Below, one piece after another: positions 12,256-23,073 of a stretch of 64,000 nucleotides of DNA. This DNA comes from Prosopocoilus inquinatus (taxonomy: Eukaryota; Arthropoda; Insecta; Coleoptera; Lucanidae): assembly GCA_036172665.1 (NCBI GenBank), contig CM069872.1:42022101-42086100 (forward strand). Reading direction: 5' to 3'. Made by a program: the position numbers and the translations under genes. Numbering within the stretch: the stretch's first letter is position 1; every line of letters begins with the position of its first letter. The notes below the pieces were generated by a model. The model was not told the origin of the DNA. It saw nothing but the letters and a program-made list of their open reading frames with translations, and did not search any database.

Positions 12256-13830
12256 TTAAAACTGAACGCACAAAAGTGTCTATGAGACTCTATCGCCATG
12301 TGGAATAATAATTTCGATGAGCTCTCACGAAAAGATAAAATGCGTCTGGAAACGTTTACAAAAGATGAGGCAATCCTGCTTATAAATAGAGTCTCCGAAT
12401 GATATTATTTATTTAAAACCACAAAGGAGTGTCGACGGATCGAGAATTTTACTCTACTCTATGGCCGGAATATTTAAAACGAAAGCACAAAAGCTTCTAT
12501 GAGACTCTATCATCGTGTAATAACAATTTCGACGAGCTCTCATAAAACAGATAAAATGCGTTTGCATACGTTTATAAAAGATGAGGCAATCCTACCTAAA
12601 AATTGAGTCTCCGAACGATATTATTTACTTAAAACCACAAAGGAGTATCGATGGATCGATAATTTTACATTACTCTATGGCCGTATTTTGAAACAAAAGC
12701 ACAAAAGCGTCTATGAGACTCTTTCGCCTTGTGGAATAATAATTTCGACGAGTTGTGACGAAACAGATAAAACGCGCTTGCAAATGTTTCCAAAGATGAG
12801 ACAATCCTATCTAAAATAGTCTTCGAATATTTTTTAAATTATAACCACAAAGGAATGTCGATGGATCGAGAATTCTACACTACTCTATGACCGGATTATT
12901 TTAAAACAAAAGCGCAAAGGCGTCTATGAGAGACTCTCTTGTCGTGTGGAATAATAATTCCGACGAGCTCTCACGAAACAGATAAAATGTGCTTGCAAAC
13001 GTTTACAAAAGATGAGACAATCCTACCTAAAATAGTCTTCGAGTTTTTTTTTTTAATTTAAAACCACAAAGGAATGTCGATGGATCGAGAATTCTACACT
13101 ACTCTATGACCGGATTATTTTAAAACAAAAGCGCAAAGGCGTCTATGAGAGACTCTCTTGTCGTGTGGAATAATAATTCCGACGAGCTCTCACGAAACAG
13201 ATAAAATGTGCTTGCAAACGTTTACAAAAGATGAGACAATCCTACCTAAAATAGTCTTCGAGTTTTTTTTTTTAATTTAAAACCACAAAGGAATGTCGAT
13301 GGATCGAGAATTTTACACCACTCTATGACCGGATTATTTTAAAACAAAAGAGCAAAAGCGTCTATGAGTGACTCTCTCGTCGTGTGGAATAAGAATTTCG
13401 ATGAGCTCTCACGAAATAGATAAAATGCGTTGCAAACGTTTACAAAAGATGAGGCAATTCTACCTAGAAATAGTCTGAGATTTTTTTTTTTTAATTTGAA
13501 ACCACAAAGGAATGTCGATGGATCGAGAATTTTACACTGTTCTATGACCAAAGTATTTTAAAACAAAAGCGCAAAAGCGTCTATGAGAGACACTCTCTCC
13601 GTGTGGAATAATAATTTCGATCAGCTCTCAGGAAACAGATAAAATGCGCTTGCAAACGTTTACAAAAGATGAGGCATTCCTTTCTAAAGATAAGAGTCTC
13701 GGAACGATATTATTTATTTGTTTATGTCGATGGATAGAGAATTTTACACTACTCTATGGCCGAAGTATTTTAAAACGAAAGCACCAAAGCGTCTATGATA
13801 AAACACAAGTGTGAAATCATTTGATATTTT

Positions 13831-16800
13831 AGAAATTGAATTGTCTCAGCAGCAAAGAAGATGATAATAAATAAGCATAGGATTTGAATAAGTACACGCC
13901 ATCGTTTCAGTAGCGCCGTACAAATGTATCGAACAGGCACATTGGGTAATGGGAGGGTGAAAATAATTTACGGCGTTCTTACTATATGATGCAATGTCGC
14001 AAAAAATTCCGGCGGTCGAGGTACAACTGGTCAACTAATTACTCTGAAAATCTTTACACATTTAAAAGTTGATTACACAACTGTAATTTTTTATTGCGGC
14101 AATATTGCTCTGTTTTTTGTTATACTGAGTAACACCATTGCTGTAGCGGACACGTTTCCTAAAATTGTGCAATCGAGAATGATAGCGAGTCAAACTTAAT
14201 ATACAGGTTGTTTCTTGGAAAGTAGCTTTCACACCGTAACAGAATGAACGAGTTTTGTTCAACACACGGATCGAGCATCTCGAAAAGAAATTAGTCCTTA
14301 ACTGAACCAAGAAGACTCTGGTTTTGTAACTAGTCTGAGCTACAAATAAAATGAAGGATTCTTATCGACGATATAATAAACATAACATACAACAAGTGTA
14401 ACAGTAGTTAAAGTATTAAAACATAAATTAAATGTAATTGAGTTTAGTTGAATTTCAACATGCTGTAATTGGGGCAGCCGAATTTGCCCAGTGCACGTAA
14501 TTCGGAATTTCGCCCTAATGTTCAACATACGACGCAATAAAATTTTCAATTCATTCCTAAGCCCCTAAACGTGCTAAATTAAAAAAAAGGGGGTTCGTCG
14601 CTGTGCGATGTGATTTAATCTTACGTACGTGTGTTCAGATACGTTCAGAAACTTTTCACGGTGATAATTAGTCGAATTTGGGGCGAGCCGCGTGATTAGT
14701 AGTGCGTCAAGCAGATATGAAACGAGCAGGAATGCCTTCATTTCTCGAGTATTTTATTTAATGAGAAAAGTTTTCGTATCAGTTGGGGCGTAAAGTGTAT
14801 ATAACCCGACGGAGAAATATAAAATGAAATTAAAATAAAAAAAGGAAATTTGTAGAGTAGATAAAAAGATTTGTTGCAAAGCATAAACTTTAAAATATGC
14901 AACTGGAAAATGATAAATGCTTTCTTTTCTCTTGTCCTAGAGAGCTGATGTTGATCAGTTAAGTTAAAAATAAAATAGTATGTATACAGAGTAAGACAAA
15001 AAATTCGGAACGGTCAAGTGCTCTATTACATATTTGCAGAGGATTTTTTTTTAAATATAACACAATTTGTACAATACTATAAAAAATAGTGAATTTACTG
15101 ACGACATTTCCAATTCTTTCGATTTACCCGGACCTGAGTTCAACTTATTATTTTGTTAATCGGATCCAGAGTATATTTACCAATATTTTAAAAAACTGCA
15201 CCAAGAACTATCAGCATAAAAAGATGCTCAAAGAAAAATACCAAAAATACAAGAAAACTTTAAACCAATAATTCATAATTAAAACAGCTTAAAAGTAATA
15301 ATAATTTTAATGTAATGAATGTTTCGATCACTAAAGTGGTTTAATGAATTAATAAATGGATCACTTATCTATTGATTTCTTCAGGTATTCGAGCTTCTTT
15401 TTGCAAATCTTGTGATCTGTTTTTAGAAAAAATATATTTAGCGTTTTGGGTACGTTTGAACAAGATTTGAGAATGGAACTCGAACTGTTAATAATACGAT
15501 TTCGTTTCTTAATTGGAGTATTCACCATTTAAAATTTCTTTTATGAGATAAAACTTTGTTTCATTTGAAATTACCACTTGGACGTCCGACAAATTGAGGT
15601 TTGCTCTTATCATTTCTGCTAAAACTTCGGACAAATTTACTCTATAATCTGCATTTTAAATTTATATGATATGAAAGGTTTCTATAAATATAACAAAATA
15701 AAATTTGCATGACTGAAAATTCGATGTAAAGTTTTATGGTCGTTTAAGCGTTAAATTTAAATGTTAAAACTCGCAGGGCCCTCGAACTGATAAAAATGGG
15801 TTCATTTTAGCTATTGATACTTCACATGAGTTTGAGGTCCCTGCGACTTTCAACATTTAAATTTAACACTTAAACGACCATAAAACTTTACACCGAATTT
15901 TAAGTCATGCAAATTTTATTTTGCAAAAGAAAGTAAAAAATAAAGTAAAAGGAAAAGACCTTTAACCACAAGTCTAAACACTTCTGATCTTTTTCTTGAA
16001 GTGTTTTGGATGTAAATTTATGATTTTGATTTTTGTATCGTTTGCCATGGGATTGTTGAAAGACATAACTGTGAATCGGTAGCCTTTTCCATAGTTAAAT
16101 CTGTCTGATTTTGATTATTAAATCATTTAGATTTTTAAAAGAAAACCTACAAAAGAAATCAGATAAGGAGAATCTTGTCAAAAATCCATGAAAAGGAAAG
16201 ATAATATGTACTTGCCAAAAATAAAAAAAAAATCGACACAACCTAACTCCTGAAAAAGAAAGATAATAAGTATGAACTTAAAGAATAAAAAAAAATTAAT
16301 TAACTTGATCTTGGCCTCACAAACAGAAATAGGCAATAATAGAGAATCTAAAAGAATACAAAGTGAGACCTTCAGTAAAAAGAATAAAAGAGCTGTTTAA
16401 AGAAAATGGAGAAACGAGATGCAAATACAGGCAAGATAATAAAAAAATTGAAAGAAAAAAAAAGAAAACCATGACAATAAACACTGCAAATAAATAATAA
16501 TAATAATAACAGGCATTTATTAACCCTTAAAAATTATAATGACACTGTGAATAAGAACTAGGGTTAAATGGTTTTGATTCAGATTGGTCTTAATAAGCCG
16601 TCTGTTTTTTTTTAATATGAAAGCCAACAAAAAATATGAAAAGAACGCAATATACATAACGCAAATATTTAAACTAAAAAAAAATTGAATAAACGTGCGC
16701 AGCATGTACATAGTTACAAGATAAGTAGTCAACGGCGATGAATGGCAATATTTGCTCGTCAAGGACTCGAGAAAATACACGCAGATTATCTAGGACGGCG

Positions 16801-16968
16801 ATGCTGTAGGGCGCTTCAAACGGGCTAGCACCGCTCTCAATTATATCCTTAGTTGTATCGGGGAAACGAAAATTCAATCACAGAGAAGCGCGCGGCAAAT
16901 AAATACTTAATAAGTACAACGGTCGTACTTGTAACTTTTAGCATGGATGTGGAAGTGGACTTCCCCGC
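13831..16968. other. Gene-free stretch with one large foldback
   Basis: AT-rich; no gene recognised. It contains the foldback at 15694-15923. The 3' part (16200-16500) is strongly A-rich. Confidence 0.45.
15694..15923. mobile_element. Foldback MITE, arms about 85 bp
   Basis: Left arm starts CAAAATAAAATTTGCATGAC; the right arm is its complement ending GTCATGCAAATTTTATTTTG. The arms match over about 85 bp with few differences around a centre of about 55 bp. No ORF. Family not recognised. Confidence 0.85.
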
Positions 16969-17692
16969 TCAGTGTCCATACACAAATCCATCCATAAATC
17001 CATTCAAAAAACCGTCCACAAATTCATTCATAAATTGTATAAATCCATTCACAAATGCATCCGTAAATCTATTCATAAATCCATCCACAAATGCATCCAT
17101 AAATCGATTCACAAATCCATCCATAAATCCAACCACAAATGCATCCACAAATCCATCCATAAATCTATCCATATGTCCATAAACAAATCCATCCATAAAT
17201 TCTGTAAATCCATCCACAAATTCAATCATAAATTCTATAAATCCATCCACAAATACATCCATAAATCTATCAATAGATCGATCCACAAATGCATCCATAA
17301 ATTCGTCCACAAATCCATTCATGAATCCATCCATAAATGCACACAAATCCATTCATAAATCTATCCGTAAATTCAGTCACAAATCCATCCATAAATTTTA
17401 CAAATCCATCCACAAATGCATCCATAAATCTATCTATAAATCTATCCATAAATCCGTTCACAAATCCATCCACAAATGCATCCCAATATCCAATCATAAA
17501 TTCTGTAAATCCATTCACAAATTCATCGATAAACCTATCCACAGAGGTATCCAAAAATCTATCAATAAATCCATCCATAAATGCACCCACAAATCCATTC
17601 ATAAATCTAACCGTAAATCCAGTCACAAATCCACCCATAAATTTTACAAATTCATCCAGAAATCTATCCACAAAGTAATCAGTAAAACAACC
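16969..17692 (+). repeat. 12-bp minisatellite, about 60 units
   Basis: Degenerate 12-bp unit of the type AAATCCATCCAY. Because 12 is a multiple of three and the unit lacks stop codons in several frames, long open frames appear on both strands: repeated SIHK or NPSI on plus, repeated MDGF or FVDG on minus. A higher-order duplication of about 246 bp is visible (AAATCCATTCATAAATCT at 17345 and again at 17591). I regard the open frames as by-products. Confidence 0.9.
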
Positions 17693-17967
17693 AATAGAAA
17701 TAGTATAAAACCCTAAGAAAGAAGGAAACTGAAAAAGAAATTGTTAGAGGAAGAAGTAAAAAGAAAATTGTAAAACAACAAAGGAGAATTTGTTAAGAAA
17801 TATTCAGTATTTTCGTCTGAAAACAGTTAATTCAAACTGTTTGAATTATAAGTGAGGGTTTACTTCAAGATATTATTACAACGTAGGGGTCGACAAGAAT
17901 AATTAACTACAAGTTTTATAAGAATCTTGTTGCAAATCGTTTTTGATTGCAGTGAAAACCTCGAGCA

Positions 17968-18016
17968 GCCTCTGTACAGCTGTTTCAGCCCTGCTTGGGG
18001 CTTCGTCAGCAGAGAC
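17968..18016 (-). ncRNA. Hammerhead ribozyme B1
   Basis: Minus strand: stem I GTCTCTG (18010-18016), CTGACGA (18003-18009), stem II AGCCC/GGGCT with CAAGCA loop, GAAA (17983-17986), palindromic ACAGCTGT (17976-17983) as stem III, cleavage base A (17975), then CAGAGGC closing stem I as seven pairs with one G-U. Longer arms outside (GCAGTG ... CACTGC and the AAAACGA arms) extend stem I into a rod of about 50 bp. Confidence 0.85.
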
Positions 18017-18278
18017 GTAGCTCGACATTCCCACTGCAAACCAAAAACGACTTATCCAATTTATTCGCAATTGCGATGTAAGAGTGATGAACAGATAAAA
18101 CAGCGACATCCTACGATCGCTTTCTGACCTGACATTGCAGTAGGATAGACACATTGAAGCGGATTTGCTCCTAATAAGTCCCCCATGCAAGGCGGCCATG
18201 CTTGCTGTCAAGGCATAATGAAAATTTTAAAAGAATTTTGTTAAAAATCGTTTTTGATTGCAGTGAAAACCTCGAGCA

Positions 18279-18328
18279 GCCTCTGTACAACCCTTTCAGC
18301 CCTGCTTTGGGGCTTCGTCAGCAGAGAC
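18279..18328 (-). ncRNA. Hammerhead ribozyme B2, stem III damaged
   Basis: Core CTGACGA (18315-18321), stem II AGCCC/GGGCT with a 7-base loop, and GAAA (18294-18297) are intact. The stem III palindrome has become AGGGTTGT, so stem III is weakened. The cleavage position reads TA before CAGAGGC. Confidence 0.65.
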
Positions 18329-18510
18329 GTGATCGCCTTGCATGGAGGACTTATTAGGAGCAAATCTGCTTCAATGTGTCTATCCTACTGCAATGTCAGG
18401 TCAGAAAGCGATCGTAGGATGTCGCTGTTTTATCTGTTCATCACTCTTACATCGCAATTGCGAATAAATTGGACAAGTCGTTTTTGTTTGCAGTGGCAAT
18501 GTCGAGCTAC

Positions 18511-18556
18511 GTCTCTGCTGATGAAGCCCCACGGGCTGAAACAGCTGTATAGAAGC
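18511..18556 (+). ncRNA. Hammerhead ribozyme B3
   Basis: Plus strand: GTCTCTG (18511-18517), CTGATGA (18518-18524), stem II AGCCC/GGGCT with a 3-base CAC loop, GAAA (18538-18541), ACAGCTGT (18541-18548), cleavage base A (18549), then TAGAAGC pairing with stem I through one G-U and three further pairs. The variable core base is T here, C in B1/B2 and A in B6-B9; this is the one core position that is free to vary in hammerheads. Confidence 0.78.
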
Positions 18557-18756
18557 TGCTCGAGGTTTTCACTGCAATCAAAAACGATTTGCAACAAAAT
18601 TTTTTAAAAAACTTTCATTATGCTTTGACAGCAAGCATGGCCGCCTTGCATGGGGGACTTATTAGGAGCAAATCCGCTTCAGTGTGTCTATCCTACTGCA
18701 ATGTCAGGTCAGAAAGCGATCGTAGGATGTCGCTGTTTTATCTGTACAAGTTTTAT

Positions 18757-20240
18757 CTAATAAATGACACTTCACAATACACCATTTACTAGTCAAAGTA
18801 TTCGCACTTACCGCTCGCCAAATTTTAACTGTTCAAATAGCGCGCTCTTCCTTGCTTATGCAGTAAATTCACCCGCTTCCCGATACGCATGGAACCTTTA
18901 CGAACACTTCGCATATTCTAGGTAATATTTAATTGATGCATAGATGGCGTGACACTGTACCTCGGCCAGCATAATAAGTATATACCCGTAAATGGCGCAA
19001 GTCGTCCAAAAGCAAGACTTATTTGCGTCGTAGGTGACGGCTGTCACATTATATCAAACACCTTGTGAATATTAATAGTTGTTTAGTATGACATATTTAT
19101 AGTCAACTCAATTCCGTTCTTCCACTTGTAAATAAAAGATTAAATATTTTGGCGAGTAATAATTTACCACATATCTACTTTGACTACTTGATCTTAAAAA
19201 TTGTAACTTAATATTGTTTTGGCATATACTCTCATCGGAATCTTTACAGAAGTTAAAATTAATTTTTGAAGAAAGTGAATTCTGATCATGCAAAAGTATC
19301 AACCAGCACACTTTTTTCAAATTTTTCAATAGTACTGAGAACAATTGTTAAGCATTTGATTTTTTGTCGTTAATAAAGCTGAAGATTGACAAGTAGTGAA
19401 TAGAAATAAAAAGAAATACAACAAAACAAATAGAAAATTAATAAAGAACATTCACAAGTAAGGCAGCTGTTACAGCGATTGTAAAGAAATTATACTTATT
19501 ATTCTTATACTTTTATAATATGGAATAATGGAAATACCCCTGCAAAACTCATATTTATTAACCGATTCGTACCCATTTTTTTGGACAGATCGAGCTTCAG
19601 ACACTCTACTTTGATAAAAAATTTCTGACTGTAATTTTTTTTTCAAGTTGAATTTCTTTTCTACATCAAAAATGACAAAAAAAATATTAGTGATTTATTT
19701 AGTTACAATCTGAGCGTACATAGTGCCGAGCAATCAATAATTTTGGCCGTCATTGATTGTCAAAACTTGTATTTGATTAAAAATAACGAAATTGTCTTAA
19801 ATTTGAATATACTGAGAATAATTTGTTAAAAATTTAATTTATTTTGGACCCTCGGGATACTTATTTGAACATTTTTAATTTCTGGAATTAAAACTGATGT
19901 TTTAATTAAGTTACCTACACACTCTAAATCCTGCTATGGATTTTTCAAATTTGAAACTAGCATCCAAATGATAGAAAAAGGTTTGATTTACACATTACAA
20001 AATGACAAATTTTTGACATTAATGTCACTTCTCAGAGCACCAGTTTTCAAGGACCGCAACTGTACGTTATTGAATTCGGGATCCTTTAAAATAGTTGAAG
20101 AAAAGCTTCATGAAAAAATGTTTACAATTGAAAAGCTTTGTAATTCACGTTGCGTTAAGAATTTTCCTAAAATTGGATAATTTAAGCGATGTAATAAGTC
20201 TGCGCCTCGCCTTAATCTTGATGGAGAGGCTTAGTTATTG
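18757..20240. other. Gene-free stretch
   Basis: AT-rich; short open frames without recognisable domains. Nothing else seen. Confidence 0.45.
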
Positions 20241-20703
20241 AGCTAAATCAGCGCGTCCCAAACTGTGGGGAGCGCACCCCTGGGGGGCGCGTAAGTCATC
20301 CAAGGGGACGCACAGTAGAATAAAACTAAAAACAAATAAACGCAAACTAATTTATCATATTATTTTGTGCAAGAGGTTGCATATACATTAATTGCCATAA
20401 GTTGGCAACTTGTATTTTTGATTAAAACGAAGGATATTCTAATTTCTGGAATTAAAACTGTCTTTTTGTTTGACAGTGACAACCAAAATTTAATGTACAC
20501 AACTGTACACATACTGTATATCTATGACAGCTATGAAATGTATTGATGAATCTTATTATATTTAAAAAATTAAGCATTTAACAATTATTTAGCATCAGTG
20601 CTAAAGTTCAAGTATCGACGGTGGATGGAAGGGGGGCGTGAACCGTAACACAGCTCAAAAGAGGGTCGCGAAACCTAAAAATTTGGGAAACGCTGAGCTA
20701 AAT
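20241..20703. mobile_element. Non-autonomous hAT element with perfect 8-bp target duplication
   Basis: The element is 20249-20695 (447 bp). Ends are CAGCGCGTCCCAAACTGTGG and AAATTTGGGAAACGCTG, the CAGCG-TTCCCAAAC type terminal repeats common in hAT elements. AGCTAAAT is duplicated exactly at 20241-20248 and 20696-20703. No transposase inside. Confidence 0.92.
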
Positions 20704-21006
20704 AATTTAATCTTGAGAAAATTGTTGTGCTATTTACGCAATGATTTAAAAGTTGAAAATTTGTTATAAATTTATAAATATGTAATCTAACGAGATTCTT
20801 GTCTAATGAAAATTTAAACATATAAAATAGCGACATCTTACTATCGCTTTTTGACCTAACATTGCAGTAGGATAGACAAATTGAAGCGGGATTTGCTCCT
20901 AATGAGTCCCCCATGCAAGGCGGCCATGCTTGCTGTCAAAGCATAATGAAAGATTTTAGAAAAATTTTGTGCAAATCGTTTTTGATTGCAGTGAGAACCT
21001 CGAGCA

Positions 21007-21055
21007 GCCTCTGGACAGCTGTTTCAGCCCTGCTTGGGGCTTCTTCAGCAGAAAC
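21007..21055 (-). ncRNA. Hammerhead ribozyme B6
   Basis: Minus strand: GTTTCTG, CTGAAGA (21042-21048), stem II AGCCC/GGGCT with CAAGCA loop, GAAA (21022-21025), ACAGCTGT (21015-21022), cleavage base C at 21014 (the preferred GUC triplet), then CAGAGGC. Stem I keeps five pairs with additional G-U pairs. Confidence 0.85.
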
Positions 21056-21278
21056 GTAGCTCGACATTCCCACTGCAGACCAAAAACGACTTGCCCAATT
21101 TATTCGCAAATGCGATGTAAGAATGATGAACATATAAAATAGCGACATCTTACTATCGCTTTTTGACCTAACATTGCAGTAGGATAGACAAATTGAAGCG
21201 GGATTTGCTCCTAATGAGTCCCCCATGCAAGGCGGCCATGCCAGTCGTTTTTGGTCTGCAGTGGGAATGTCGAGCTAC

Positions 21279-21327
21279 GTTTCTGCTGAAGAAGCCCCAA
21301 GCAGGGCTGAAACAGCTGTCCAGAGGC
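21279..21327 (+). ncRNA. Hammerhead ribozyme B7
   Basis: Plus strand copy identical in all motif positions to B6: CTGAAGA 21286-21292, GAAA 21309-21312, ACAGCTGT 21312-21319, cleavage after C 21320. Confidence 0.85.
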
Positions 21328-21590
21328 TGCTCGAGGTTCTCACTGCAATCAAAAACGATTTGCACAAAATTTTTCTAAAATCTTTCATTATGCTTTGACA
21401 GCAAGCATGGCCGCCTTGCATGGGGGACTCATTAGGAGCAAATCCCGCTTCAATTTGTCTATCCTACTGCAATGTTAGGTCAAAAAGCGATAGTAAGATG
21501 TCGCTATTTTATATGTTCATCATTCTTACATCGCATTTGCGAATAAATTGGGCAAGTCGTTTTTGGTCTGCAGTGGGAATGTCGAGCTAC

Positions 21591-21639
21591 GTTTCTGCTG
21601 AAGAAGCCCCAAGCAGGGCTGAAACAGCTGTCCAGAGGC
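21591..21639 (+). ncRNA. Hammerhead ribozyme B8
   Basis: CTGAAGA 21598-21604, stem II AGCCC/GGGCT, GAAA 21621-21624, ACAGCTGT 21624-21631, cleavage after C 21632. It lies 312 bp after B7 in the same orientation, so transcription across both could release a monomer of 312 nt. Confidence 0.85.
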
Positions 21640-22337
21640 TGCTCGAGGTTCTCACTGCAATCAAAAACGATTTGCACAAAATTTTTTTAGAAAATTTAAA
21701 CGTATAATAGGTCAACGAAATTGTTAAGTACTGTTGCAATTGTGGGCTGAGAGCGTCCAGGTACTTCGTCGGCCTTTTGTTTCTGGAGACGCTCGCAATT
21801 CCACAGGTACGTTCGGGAAAGTTGTAGAGTGGTCTAGTGCGACCTTCAAGATTTCTGGATTTTTCGACGTGTATCTCAAACGAGACCCTTAACTATAAAA
21901 GCGAATATCGAGCGCTGACGGAACAATTTTTATTTTAGCAAGCGATACATACGAGCAACTTAACCGAATCAGATAAAATATAACCGTGTTGTGGCCTTTC
22001 CTTTCTGGGGACGCTCGCAATTCTAGAGGTACGTTCGGGAAAGCTGTAGAGTAGTCTAGTGCAACCGTGAAGATTTCTAGACTTTTCGACGTGTATCTCA
22101 AACGAGTCCCTTAACTATAAAAGCGAATATCGAGCTCTGACGGAACAGTTTTTATTTTAGCAAGCGATACCTACGAGCAACTTAAGCGAATCAGATAAAA
22201 TGTAACCGTGTTGTGGCCTTTCCTTTCTGGGGACGCTCGCATTTCTACAGGTACGTTCGGGAAAGCTGTAGAGTAGTCTAGTGCGACTTTGAAGATTTCT
22301 GGACTTTTCGACGTGTATCTCAAACGGGTCCCTTAAC

Positions 22338-22672
22338 TATAAAATCGATGAACATATAAAATAGCGACATCTTACTATCGCTTTTTGACCTAACATCGCA
22401 GTAGGATGTTAGTTAGTTAGTTAGTTAGGTCAAAAAGCGATAGTAAGATGTTGCTATTTTATATGTTCATCATTCTTACATCGCATTTGCGAATAAATTG
22501 GGCAAGTCGTTTTTGGTCTGCAGTGGGAATGTCGAGCTACGTTTCTGCTGAAGAAGCCCCAAGCAGGGCTGAAACAGCTGTCCAGAGGCTGCTCGAGGTT
22601 CTCATTGCAATCAAAAACGATTTGCACAAAATTTAAAAAAAATAAAAATTTTTTCTAAAATATAAAATCGAT
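22338..22672 (+). mobile_element. Family B hammerhead element inserted in the LTR-like block, 12-bp target duplication
   Basis: The insertion is 22350-22660 (311 bp), flanked by TATAAAATCGAT at 22338-22349 and 22661-22672. Its first 45 bp are inverted relative to the rest; five GTTA-type tetranucleotides (about 22407-22427) sit at the junction. The 3' end is an A/T-rich tail ending TTTTTTCTAAAA. The empty site is visible in sister LTR units, which lack it. Confidence 0.9.
22541..22589 (+). ncRNA. Hammerhead ribozyme B9
   Basis: GTTTCTG (22541-22547), CTGAAGA (22548-22554), stem II AGCCC/GGGCT with CAAGCA loop, GAAA (22571-22574), ACAGCTGT (22574-22581), cleavage after C 22582, CAGAGGC (22583-22589). 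Confidence 0.85.
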
Positions 22673-23073
22673 ATCGAGAGCTGCCGGAACACTTTTTATT
22701 TTAGCTAGCGATACATACGAGCAACTTAAGCGAATCAGATAAAATATAACCGTGTTGTGGCCTTTCCTTTCTGGGGACGCTCGCATTTCTACAGGTACGT
22801 TCGGGAAAGCTGTAGAGTAGTCTAGTGCAACCGTGAAGATTTCTGGACTTTTCGACGTGTATCGCAAACGAGTCCCTTAACTATAAAAGCGAATATCGAG
22901 CGCTGCCGGAACAGTTTTTATTTTAGCAAGCGTTACATACGAGCAACTTAAGCGAATCAGATAAAATATACATGCGTGTTGCAGACTAATATTAGTGTAT
23001 TCTGTGTGTAAACGAGTGTGTTTTAATAAAGTGTTTGAAATTAGTATTATTTGCGAACCCGGAAGTCGTAACA

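Larger units (their letters stand above)
11928..13830 (+). repeat. Satellite array, monomer 212-219 bp
   Basis: The landmark TCTATGAGA/T recurs at 12279, 12496, 12710, 12923, 13142, 13361, 13580 and 13792, giving spacings of 217, 214, 213, 219, 219, 219 and 212 bp. A degenerate outer monomer lies at 11928-12044, separated by a family A insertion. The two monomers spanning about 12835-13272 are almost identical, indicating recent unequal exchange. Most monomers contain a short dyad (CTYGTCG ... CGACGAG) around AATAATAAT. No conserved ORF. Confidence 0.92.
17908..18756 (-). mobile_element. Family B hammerhead element, inverted multimer with 12-bp target duplication
   Basis: The insertion is 17920-18744, flanked by TACAAGTTTTAT at 17908-17919 and 18745-18756. 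It holds two minus-oriented units (17920-18330, the second truncated in the ribozyme) joined to two plus-oriented units (18331-18744, the second cut after about 120 bp). Plus units repeat at about 308 bp. Unit landmarks are GACAGCAAGCATGGCCGCC, a dyad ATCCTAC ... GTAGGAT, an arm containing GTCGTTTTTG, the hammerhead, and the opposite arm CAAAAACGATTTGC. The organisation is that of a multimeric RNA copied with inversion of its 5' part. Confidence 0.85.
20808..21701 (+). mobile_element. Family B hammerhead element, inverted multimer with 12-bp target duplication
   Basis: The insertion is 20820-21689, flanked by GAAAATTTAAAC at 20808-20819 and 21690-21701. The left 420 bp are minus-oriented (a 120-bp partial unit plus a full unit, period 312 bp). 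After a junction at about 21240 the rest is plus-oriented (partial plus full unit, period 312 bp) and ends in a T-rich 3' tail. Layout mirrors the 17.9-18.7 kb copy with opposite overall orientation. Short open frames shared by the units run straight through the ribozyme and are not convincing genes. Confidence 0.87.
21722..23073 (+). mobile_element. LTR-like block with four tandem promoter units (solo LTR candidate)
   Basis: The block begins TGTTAAG and ends GTAACA, giving TGTTA/TAACA inverted ends. Inside is a tandem unit of 222 bp, each with CTATAAAA (21893, 22115, 22337, 22881) and, about 30 bp downstream, an initiator-like ACAGT or its variant. A poly(A) signal AATAAA is at 23025-23030, near the 3' end, as expected for R-U5. 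The third unit is split by a family B insertion (22350-22660). No tRNA primer site or retroviral-type genes follow, so it would be a solo LTR. I found no target duplication, so a non-LTR promoter repeat remains possible. Confidence 0.55.

Noticed and set aside
12279..13830. Satellite strings TCGATGAG ... CGAAA resembling a hammerhead
   Set aside because: The invariant CTGANGA is absent on both strands in every monomer.
16853..17716. Six long open frames over the minisatellite
   Set aside because: Explained by a 12-bp stop-free unit; both strands open simultaneously and no gene signals attached.
18254..21707. Open frames of 96-117 codons in family B units (for example beginning MGDSLGANPAS)
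   Set aside because: They run straight through the ribozyme and its arms, appear on either strand according to unit orientation, and vary in length between copies; no domain or codon bias visible.
21722..23073. Target duplication for the LTR-like block
   Set aside because: Flanks (GAAAT before, GTATA after) do not match, so I do not claim one.
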